Positions 54,867-62,586 of a stretch of 64,000 bases of DNA are shown here, piece by piece. Position 1 is the stretch's first letter. Each line of letters starts with the position of its first letter. This stretch comes from Oleispira sp963851095 (GTDB lineage Bacteria; Pseudomonadota; Gammaproteobacteria; Pseudomonadales; Oceanobacteraceae): assembly GCA_963851095.1 (NCBI GenBank), contig CAWKOX010000010.1, positions 1 through 64,000 on the forward strand. The letters are read 5' to 3'. The position numbers and the translations under genes were made by a program. The notes under the pieces are model-generated. The model ran no database searches. It saw only the letters and a program-made list of their open reading frames with translations, and was not told the DNA's origin.

Positions 54867-54869
54867 AAT

Positions 54870-55394
54870 TTAATCAACTAATTTTATTTTAGTATTTAGC
54901 TCATCAATAGAGATAAATAGGTTTGAGCTGTGCAATATTGATCGGCATATATAGCCAAAAAAACATTTCTCAGGGGTTTCAATAACGGCGCGCCATTGAG
55001 ACTCTTCTAATTTTCTAAATTGATAAATAACACCAATTGCACGAACGTTCTCAGGAATCTCTTCATGGTAGAGTTTGCGTGTATTCGGCAAAACTAAAAC
55101 GTTCGATTTCTGAAGTAGACTGCCAGCTAAAGGATTATCTTCTGTATGAAACAAATCAAAATAATCCGCTTTTAGAAATCCTTCAGTTTCTGATAAGTAA
55201 TACAGTGTGATGTTTAATGGTCTGCTTTCGTTGTTATGATCAGGATTTATGAAATTGGATGTAATAATTTCAAAATGCGCATCAACACCGTCTTTCTTTA
55301 GGGTAGAGCAACCGACACAGCTAAATAATAGCGTGAAGGCAATCATCAAAAATTTGCTGTAATCACTGAACATTGTTATTAAGGGGTTATTCAT
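54870..55394 (-). CDS. tssJ: T6SS outer-membrane lipoprotein TssJ
   Basis: A 174-residue lipoprotein that anchors the T6SS membrane complex to the outer membrane. The signal peptide ends in FSCVGCS, with the lipidated cysteine probably Cys29 (Cys26 possible). The mature part has the TssJ beta-sandwich pattern: RPLNITLYYLSETEGFLKADYFDLF, LLQKSNVLVLPNTRKLYHEEIPENVRAIGVIYQFRKLE and WRAVIETP. The ATG at 55394 overlaps the end of the FHA gene by 8 bases; an open frame to 55547 lies wholly in that gene. Confidence 0.92.
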   Translation of the reverse strand: MNNPLITMFSDYSKFLMIAFTLLFSCVGCSTLKKDGVDAHFEIITSNFINPDHNNESRPLNITLYYLSETEGFLKADYFDLFHTEDNPLAGSLLQKSNVLVLPNTRKLYHEEIPENVRAIGVIYQFRKLEESQWRAVIETPEKCFFGYICRSILHSSNLFISIDELNTKIKLVD

Positions 55395-56970
55395 GGCTGT
55401 TAAATTCGTCGTAGGCTTGAGCAAAGGTTTCACCAAAAATACGCTGAAAACTATCGTCGGAGTCGACTTTGTATTCTGAGTTGTAAAGGTCTTTATATTG
55501 CTGCCATAGTTTCGCTTGAGAAGATTTTGTCGTGCTAAATTTGTCAAGCAGCCCAGTACTTTTGTTGTTTTTGTTAAAGCTATCTTCTAAAGAGTCAGCA
55601 TCAAACTGTTTAAGCAGATCCGTCATGGCTACTCGCACGCCATGCAATAATGCAGATTGATGTTGATTGATGTCTTTAAATGCTTGCTTGAATGCGAGGT
55701 CACTGCTTAAAAAACCTTGACGCTTGTGGTGAAATAAAGAATTGATAGCATCTTCGGCATTACTTGAAAATTTAAGTGGGTTATTTTCAGACGTAGTTAG
55801 TAGGGTTTTACTCACTCGAAATTCATTTTTGATCGCAGCTCTTGCCTGCAACAACTCAATGGTACTTTGCATAACCGTAGGCATTAATGCCAGCCACTGA
55901 ACTGCAACTTCTTCCGTCAATAAGTCTTGGTTATAACCCTGCTGTTGAAATTCATTTTTAGCGATAACTAATAAATTATCACTAGAAGGAGCCGTGGGTT
56001 GATTCGCTACGGCTTCTGGATTTTTACGTTTTCTTGGGCGCGTATTAGCAGGTCGTTCCAACATGCTCGCACGCTCAGCAATAGCGGGGCTTGGTATTGC
56101 ATTAATAGCGGGAGGTAACTCTTCAGAATACAAACTGTCTTCAATCAAACCAGAAAAGAAATCATCGTCATCGATATTATTGATACCGTTAAGCTCACTA
56201 CTAGGTGGCGTATCATTGATATTTTTGTCGCGGGTATTCGTAGCTTCGGTTTCTATAGAGCTGTTATCTAAGGAGCTTTGATTAATCGAGTTAAGTGCAG
56301 CTACAGGAGGTTTTTCTTCCGGCTCAGGAAATGAAAAACTTGTATTGTCCCAGTTTTCTGGAATGCCTTCGATCACCGCATCCGAGCTCGGAATGGGAGT
56401 TGCACTGGTACTTTTTTCTGAGAAACTCATTGCTTGCTTAAATGCAGGCGTGCGTTCAATGCTATTGGCAAGAGAGGGGGTCGTTTGCTGAACTTCTGAG
56501 TTATGGGCAGTGCTTCTATTGGGCGCTAGTAAGTCTAAAGGATCAGAACTATTTCCCCAAAAATCATCCATTTGATTATCCCACTCTGCATGTTCGGCTG
56601 CTAGTGACGGGTTGGAATTCTGAAAGTCTGTATTTGAAGTAAGTTGAACGCTGGCTTGAATTAGATAGTCACCGACTAAAAAAGTTTGGCCTTCTGTAAT
56701 AATAAGTTCTTGGTTATGACCAATGTTTTCATCAGTCAGACCGTTTATTGTTCCATTTGAACTGATGTCTTTTAAATAAAACTGATTATCACGAGTGAAT
56801 ACTTCTGCATGTTTGGAAGAAATGAAACGATCTGGATCGGGTAAAATCCAATCACAATTGGGGTTGCGACCAATAATAGAAACGCCCGTGCCAAATGTGA
56901 TGGTTTTTTCAGCAGGGGTTCCGCAAGACGGATTATTAATAATTTTGAATGTTAACTTCATGAAATCCAT
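55387..56970 (-). CDS. T6SS-associated FHA domain protein (TagH/Fha type)
   Basis: A 527-residue protein. The N-terminal FHA domain (about 5-105) has the phosphothreonine-binding residues in GRNPNCDWILPD, SSKHAEVFTRDNQFYLKDISSNGT and GDYLIQ. The middle (110-320) is disordered and acidic. The C-terminal part (about 330-520) is the TagH domain (NLLVIAKNEFQQQGY-like start, LAFKQAFKDINQHQSALLHGVRVAM, KLWQQYKDLY, FGETFAQAYDEF). It is the first gene of the T6SS operon and would read threonines phosphorylated by the kinase encoded divergently at 57282. Start ATG 56970; ATG 56961 is also possible. Confidence 0.92.
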   Translation of the reverse strand: MDFMKLTFKIINNPSCGTPAEKTITFGTGVSIIGRNPNCDWILPDPDRFISSKHAEVFTRDNQFYLKDISSNGTINGLTDENIGHNQELIITEGQTFLVGDYLIQASVQLTSNTDFQNSNPSLAAEHAEWDNQMDDFWGNSSDPLDLLAPNRSTAHNSEVQQTTPSLANSIERTPAFKQAMSFSEKSTSATPIPSSDAVIEGIPENWDNTSFSFPEPEEKPPVAALNSINQSSLDNSSIETEATNTRDKNINDTPPSSELNGINNIDDDDFFSGLIEDSLYSEELPPAINAIPSPAIAERASMLERPANTRPRKRKNPEAVANQPTAPSSDNLLVIAKNEFQQQGYNQDLLTEEVAVQWLALMPTVMQSTIELLQARAAIKNEFRVSKTLLTTSENNPLKFSSNAEDAINSLFHHKRQGFLSSDLAFKQAFKDINQHQSALLHGVRVAMTDLLKQFDADSLEDSFNKNNKSTGLLDKFSTTKSSQAKLWQQYKDLYNSEYKVDSDDSFQRIFGETFAQAYDEFNSHE

Positions 56971-57281
56971 TTCATAATAAATCGTGTTTGGTTAGTACCT
57001 GCATTAGTTAGTACCTGTATTATTAGTCCCTTTTTTTAGTACCAATAATTTATGGGTAGTACCTATTCCTTAAGGATTGAATGATAACATCAAAAAAAAG
57101 AATTACATTTTATTTTGCAGTTTTTTGTTACTTGGTCTACTCAAAAATAAAAATTTGAGAAAATTACCTACATTAAATTTTAAAACTCTGTTATCGTCAC
57201 CGCCATAAATGTTAGTAATGAAGAATAAATAATCATTATTAATGCTAAAGTATTAGGCCGCTCAAATAAGGGATTTTTGAC
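56971..57281. promoter_or_regulatory. divergent promoter region between the T6SS operon and the kinase-TPS operon, with repeated AGTACC motifs
   Basis: This 311-base gap has no coding sequence I can support. GTTAGTACCTGCATTA (56991-57006) is followed directly by GTTAGTACCTGTATTA (57007-57022), and further TAGTACC motifs occur near 57037 and 57057, giving four AGTACC half-sites in about 70 bases close to the T6SS operon start. On the kinase side AATAATCATTATT (57228-57240) is a short palindrome resembling the centre of a Fur box (12 of 19 positions). No sigma-54 site is evident. Confidence 0.6.
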
Positions 57282-60161
57282 GTGTCAGAAGATGTTAAAG
57301 ACGATATAAAGAAGAACAGTGATCAGGAAGATGGCACTGTTATTCAATCCAACTCAGACCGAAACTCAGGTCTAGATGATGCGACTCAGCTTGCACAAGG
57401 TAAGCGCCGTTCTGTAGAAAATAAACCTGCAAACTTCGAAAACGAAAGCTCCGATGATCGTACTCGCATTCGCTCTGTTAGTTTACCGATAGATAATGGC
57501 GAAGAAACTCGCATCGATATTGAACATTCTATATCTCGTACTGATAATACAAACTCAACGACCGGCGCTTCACTGACTGATGCAATTAATCGAACAAATC
57601 AGGAAGTAAAAGGCTTAAAAAGTAAGCACCAAAGTATTCAGGTCATAAATCAACGCTTTCTTCTGGCCTCCAAATTGGGTGTTGGAGGAATGGGGACGGT
57701 ATATAAGGCAAAAGATCTTCGGAAGGTAGAAGCGCAAGATAATAACCCTTGGGTTGCGGTTAAATTATTAAACGATGCATTTAAGGATCACCCGTCGGCA
57801 TTCATTGCTTTACAACGAGAAGCTCAAAAAAGTCAAAAATTAGCTCATCCTAATATTGTGCGTGTATACGATTTTGACCGTGATGGCGAAACCGTCTACA
57901 TGACCATGGAATTATTACGTGGTGAAGATTTAAATCATATTATTAAAAGAAACAAAAAAGGTTTCGCTCAAGAAGACGCTCTTAATATTATTCGTCAGGT
58001 CGGTGGTGCACTGGCTGAAGCCCACAAACATAATATTGTTCACTCAGATTTTAAACCAGGCAATATATTTTATACCTCTAGCAAAGTAGCCAAGGTTTTT
58101 GATTTTGGTATTGCCCGAGCAGTCGCTGAAATCGGTACAGGTCAAGTTTCAGACGTTGATACTGATGGAGATAGTCGTGACCATACAATGTTTGATGCAT
58201 CAACATTGAATGCATTAACACCTGCTTATGCCAGTAAGGAAATGCATAATGGTCAGGATGCTTGTAAAAGTGATGACGTCTATGCGTTAGGTTGTGTGGC
58301 GTATGAAGTATTAACGGGTCGACATCCGTATGGCAAGGTTCCAGCAAATAAGATTTCGACAAAGCAAATTAAGCTTCCGGTCGTAGAGGGGCTAAAGCGC
58401 GGTCAAGTTAAAGCGCTACAGAAATCTATAGCCATCGACAGAAAAGATCGATACGAAACAGTTGATGAATTTTTAAATGATTTTTTACCAGAAAGAAATA
58501 AGATTGGGCGAGCAGCAAAGATAATTTTTCTCGGCTTAGTTATCGCGCTGTTAGCTAGTGGTGGGCTTTATTACCAGCAACAGCAAGAAATCTTAATAAA
58601 AGAGCAGGCGTTACTTAAAGAGCAGCAATTAATTGAAGAGCAAAAGATTGCGGCCCAAAAGGCGATAGAAGTTGAAAATGCTCGATTAGCAGAAGAAAAG
58701 CTGAAAAATCAGAAAATAAATCAGGTTAAGTCGACTCTGGATAGCCAGTTAAGTTACTACTTAGACCGTGCGAATCTTTTGAAGGAAAAATTAGAAGAGC
58801 ATGCCTTTGTGTCTTCGTCATCCGACAGCCTAGAATGGCAGTTATCTGTAGGTAGAAATATTTCATCTTTAAGTGAAGTGTATCAGCCTACTCATTGGTT
58901 TAATGATTTTTACAATAATAATACCGAAAGTTACCTTCAGCCATTCATTAAAAATGCAGAAAATAAATTCAATGCAGGCCAGCGAGATACCAGTAAGTGG
59001 TTAGACGGTTATTATCAAAAGGTCTCAAACGTTTATCTTTCGCAAGCTAGAGATAAAATCTACATCGAAGACTTTGCCGCTGCTCAAAAAATGATTGGTT
59101 TAGCGCGACAGTATGATAGTGGTAATGAAGAGATTAATAGCACTCAAAAACTATTAACTGAAAAGTGGCAAGAAAAGAAAAAGCAAGATCAGTACATGGT
59201 TAGACAATCTAGCTTAAGTGCTTATCAAGCACAAAATTCAGCGGTTACCAGAGATGTTAACGCTTGTTCCGAGCAATTGACGGTCGTTAATGACTCGTTT
59301 ACTTACAACATGAAAGGTTTGCAGAGAGCATTAACAAAACTAAGCCGAAACTTCCGCTCCATTTCAAACGAAGTGACCGCCGGTAATTTTGCTCATGTTG
59401 AAAATCTAGGCCAATGCATTCGACTGTTCGGTGAGACCGATCCGAGTGCGGGTAAGGTTGTATTAGCAAAAGCAAAAGGTATGTTTCCAAGCTATGCCTC
59501 TGCTCTCAATGATATAACAATCAGACCGTTTGATTCGTGTTCGCCGGCCTTTGCCGAAAAAGGTCGCCGCTATTCGTGTACCGATAGGCTTATTAGTGAC
59601 TTAGCGAAGCGCGGCCCTGAATTGGTCGTGGTAGAGAGCGAAGCGCTGGGAGTCTATTCAATTGGTAAATATGAAGTAACACAAGGGGAGATGGCAAGCT
59701 ACTGTCAGGCCTCCAATGAATGCGATGTTCCTGAAGATAAAAGCTTTCAATTACCTGCTACAGGCTACTCGTTAAGTCAAATTGACGGCTATATAAAATG
59801 GCTCAGTCAGGAAACAGAGTTTGATTATCGTTTGCCGACTTATAGTGAATGGCAACATGCAGCCAAGGCGAAGAATAGTGAACTCGATAATAATAGAAAT
59901 TGTCAGCTAAATTCACGGGGGTTAATCAAAGGCACTCGCCTATTACCGGTCGATATTGGTCAACCTAATGATTGGGGGTTGATTGGCCATGTTGGTAATG
60001 CACAAGAGGTCGTATTTGACGGGAGTAAACATCAAGCGGCTGGCGGTTCAATTCTAACGCCAATGGAGAGCTGTAATACATTAGCTTTACAGAATTATAG
60101 TCTGGAAGCAAAAGATGTAACGGGCTTCAGGGTTTTAAGAAAAGTAGAATTGACTAAGTAG
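57282..60161 (+). CDS. membrane Ser/Thr protein kinase with C-terminal FGE-sulfatase-like domain
   Basis: A 959-residue protein. Residues 1-115 are disordered, with four acidic-x-Thr motifs (Thr19, 35, 61, 76). The kinase domain (about 123-400) has the P-loop LGVGGMGTVY, Lys161 in VAVK, catalytic HSDFKPGN (Asp256) and DFG (274-276). A helix spans about 411-430, followed by a coiled coil (430-490). A periplasmic part ends in an FGE-sulfatase/SUMF1-like domain (about 790-955: YSIGKYEVTQGEMASYC, DYRLPTYSEWQHAAKA, GFRVLRK). It is probably the PpkA/Stk-like kinase of the T6SS phosphorylation switch. The start is GTG 57282 with AAGGGA upstream; the next gene follows after 8 bases. Confidence 0.9.
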   Translation: MSEDVKDDIKKNSDQEDGTVIQSNSDRNSGLDDATQLAQGKRRSVENKPANFENESSDDRTRIRSVSLPIDNGEETRIDIEHSISRTDNTNSTTGASLTDAINRTNQEVKGLKSKHQSIQVINQRFLLASKLGVGGMGTVYKAKDLRKVEAQDNNPWVAVKLLNDAFKDHPSAFIALQREAQKSQKLAHPNIVRVYDFDRDGETVYMTMELLRGEDLNHIIKRNKKGFAQEDALNIIRQVGGALAEAHKHNIVHSDFKPGNIFYTSSKVAKVFDFGIARAVAEIGTGQVSDVDTDGDSRDHTMFDASTLNALTPAYASKEMHNGQDACKSDDVYALGCVAYEVLTGRHPYGKVPANKISTKQIKLPVVEGLKRGQVKALQKSIAIDRKDRYETVDEFLNDFLPERNKIGRAAKIIFLGLVIALLASGGLYYQQQQEILIKEQALLKEQQLIEEQKIAAQKAIEVENARLAEEKLKNQKINQVKSTLDSQLSYYLDRANLLKEKLEEHAFVSSSSDSLEWQLSVGRNISSLSEVYQPTHWFNDFYNNNTESYLQPFIKNAENKFNAGQRDTSKWLDGYYQKVSNVYLSQARDKIYIEDFAAAQKMIGLARQYDSGNEEINSTQKLLTEKWQEKKKQDQYMVRQSSLSAYQAQNSAVTRDVNACSEQLTVVNDSFTYNMKGLQRALTKLSRNFRSISNEVTAGNFAHVENLGQCIRLFGETDPSAGKVVLAKAKGMFPSYASALNDITIRPFDSCSPAFAEKGRRYSCTDRLISDLAKRGPELVVVESEALGVYSIGKYEVTQGEMASYCQASNECDVPEDKSFQLPATGYSLSQIDGYIKWLSQETEFDYRLPTYSEWQHAAKAKNSELDNNRNCQLNSRGLIKGTRLLPVDIGQPNDWGLIGHVGNAQEVVFDGSKHQAAGGSILTPMESCNTLALQNYSLEAKDVTGFRVLRKVELTK

Positions 60162-60169
60162 GATATAAC

Positions 60170-62518
60170 GTGAAAAAACTATATACGTACTGCTTGCTAT
60201 TGCTGGTGAGCATGCAATCAGCTTGGTCAACTGAGGCTGTTTCTAATGAGCTTGCTGAAGCCAAAACGGTTACCGAGGTAACTCAATTTGATAATGCGAT
60301 TCAAATAGGAAACTTTAAGGGCTGGAGTATCTATCTTGATAATGACGTTGAGACCGATACCTCGGGTTTTGGCTTTTATCAAATCGCACCGATGATCATT
60401 AATCAACTTCATGGTGGTGAAGTGCCGATCACACACTCTACCAAAGGTTTAATAGCACTTTCAGATTACCTAACCAAGCTGTTTCCAGAAATGGATGTAG
60501 AGCGTAAAGGCACACTGAATGAGTATCAGCTTACAAAAATCTTTAATCTGGCATTTGATATAGGTCTAAGTAATAAAGCAGGCATTGAAAAAGAGACTGA
60601 AAGCTTAGTATCAATCGATCAAGCAATCACACAAACCTTGCAGAAAATTGAGCGTTTTTATCTAGTCGAGTTGAATTGTAAGGTGAATACGCAATGGTCT
60701 CGAATTAAGGGTAAACCTCAATTATCTTTAAGTATCGCCGCAGATACTAGCACTAGGAATGCTTCTGCAAACTGCTTCAATAAAGTTGAAAATAAGGTCG
60801 CTCGTTCTGAGATGCTCTGGGTTAATAAATTAATAATTAATACGCCAGATGATGATCATATTAGAAGCTATAACCTTGAAGCTTATGAGTTGCTTGATCG
60901 ATTATTAAAAGAAAAAACCAATTATAGCTCTACGGGTGTTAATGGCTTTCCTACTGAGCAGTTAATTATTTTGGCAAGTGACCTTTCTTCGATGTATTAC
61001 ACGACCAATGGTGGAGAACTATCAGATCAGGATAATCGCCTATTAATTACAAAATTGATGGAAGTTTATCAATCTAGAGGGTTAACCTTTGATCGTCTAG
61101 GAGAAATCGCAGACGCCTTGAAGGTCTTCTATCGTAAACAAGGCTTTATTATGTCGACGGTGTACGTACCCCAGCAGGATTTTTCTAAAGCCAATGGCGT
61201 GATTCAACTAACACTACAGAGTGGTGTTTTAGGTAAGGTTAAAGTGAATGCCGATGCAGATGCTGGTTATAGCGAAAGCGATATTCTGAGTGTATTTGAT
61301 GATTATATTGGCCAAAGCGTTACTACCGATATTTCAGATACTTATTACACTCTTGGCTTATTCCCCGGTCTCTCGGTAAAGTCTGGCTTATTTGAAGTCG
61401 GTGATAAACCTGGTGAAACCAATCTTATTGTAGATGTTGACGAAAAGTGGGGCGCAGCATCCATATCTGCTGATAATTTTGGAACGGACTTAACGGGTAA
61501 AAATAGATTGTTAGCTTCCGTTGCCTGGGCTAACCCTTTGGGGTACGGAGATAGTCTTTCGCTAGGTTATTTGCATGCATTTAATCCAGAAAAAACCCAG
61601 CTGGGGTTTATTAACTATGAATTTCCGTTACTACTGCCAGCAACTCGTTTAAACATCGCTTACGACCAAAACCTATATTCAGCATTGAGAGATGTTGGTG
61701 GCGGTATTCCGGTATTGGTAGAAGGTAAAACTGTAAATTATGGCCTGTCAGTGATTCAAAATGTACTGGCAAGTAAAGATGCAAATTTGCAATTAACCCT
61801 GTCGGCAACTAAAAAATCGGCACTCGTTAACTCAAAATTTATTCTTGCAACGCCCAAGAATAAAGATAAAAGAACTGAATTATCAAATGTCTTCGGCGCA
61901 AGCATCGACATGGACTTTTTGATAAAGTCGCTGCGTACTGCTGTATTTTTTAATACATCTGGTTTTTCTGGAAGCGTAAGTGATGCAGAAGACATTCGTG
62001 TAAATGAAAATTTCAAAAAAATAACGGCTTCCTTTAATACCAGTACACTACTTGCGTTCAGCCAATCGTTTAAATCTAGATTATCGTTTTACGCAACGGG
62101 CAGTTATAGCGAAGAAGCACTACCCAGTTATGAGCAGTTTAGTATCGGTGGTCCAGACAAAGTTAAGGCGTTCTCATCATCTGTCTTTGTCGGTGACTCA
62201 GGGCTGTATGGGCATATAGAGTGGACCACGGATTTGGTTGATTTATTAAGTGATACGCAAATCGCAGCAGATCATCAATTAAATGCAGGTGCATTTATCG
62301 AGAAGGCGGGTGCGCGCTTAAATGGATTTGATCAAAGCGTCCCTGTTAATGCAGAAGTAAGCGGTTATGGTGCGCTTTTAAGATATAGCTGGCGTCGTAA
62401 CTTAGTCGTTGATACGAGCTTATCCTTTGTTGATAAACAATTTTCTGAAGATGATTATCAGTTTGTTGACAAGGGTGATAATGGAAAGTGGCTAGTGAGT
62501 GTTCGTTACACCTACTGA
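60170..62518 (+). CDS. two-partner secretion transporter TpsB (ShlB/FhaC/HecB family) with long N-terminal extension
   Basis: A 782-residue outer-membrane protein. The signal peptide is about 1-21 (cleavage after SAWS). Residues about 25-310 are an extension not seen in ordinary TpsB proteins (550-590 residues). A POTRA domain follows (GFIMSTVYVPQQDFSKANGVIQLTLQSGVLG-type strands, about 325-400), then a 16-strand-like barrel to the C-terminal WLVSVRYTY. The loop-6 motif, VRGY in most relatives, reads SIGGPDKVKAF here. It starts with GTG, 8 bases after the kinase stop, and precedes the TpsA gene. Role: export of the haemagglutinin-like partner. Confidence 0.88.
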   Translation: MKKLYTYCLLLLVSMQSAWSTEAVSNELAEAKTVTEVTQFDNAIQIGNFKGWSIYLDNDVETDTSGFGFYQIAPMIINQLHGGEVPITHSTKGLIALSDYLTKLFPEMDVERKGTLNEYQLTKIFNLAFDIGLSNKAGIEKETESLVSIDQAITQTLQKIERFYLVELNCKVNTQWSRIKGKPQLSLSIAADTSTRNASANCFNKVENKVARSEMLWVNKLIINTPDDDHIRSYNLEAYELLDRLLKEKTNYSSTGVNGFPTEQLIILASDLSSMYYTTNGGELSDQDNRLLITKLMEVYQSRGLTFDRLGEIADALKVFYRKQGFIMSTVYVPQQDFSKANGVIQLTLQSGVLGKVKVNADADAGYSESDILSVFDDYIGQSVTTDISDTYYTLGLFPGLSVKSGLFEVGDKPGETNLIVDVDEKWGAASISADNFGTDLTGKNRLLASVAWANPLGYGDSLSLGYLHAFNPEKTQLGFINYEFPLLLPATRLNIAYDQNLYSALRDVGGGIPVLVEGKTVNYGLSVIQNVLASKDANLQLTLSATKKSALVNSKFILATPKNKDKRTELSNVFGASIDMDFLIKSLRTAVFFNTSGFSGSVSDAEDIRVNENFKKITASFNTSTLLAFSQSFKSRLSFYATGSYSEEALPSYEQFSIGGPDKVKAFSSSVFVGDSGLYGHIEWTTDLVDLLSDTQIAADHQLNAGAFIEKAGARLNGFDQSVPVNAEVSGYGALLRYSWRRNLVVDTSLSFVDKQFSEDDYQFVDKGDNGKWLVSVRYTY

Positions 62519-62586
62519 TTAGTCAAACATATCAAATTAATGGAATATGAATAAGAAATAATTATCTCTTGTTCAAGGTATAAAGC

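Noticed and set aside
56971..57281. Sigma-54 promoter upstream of the T6SS operon
   Set aside because: I looked for the TGGC/GC spacing on the minus strand and saw no acceptable match.
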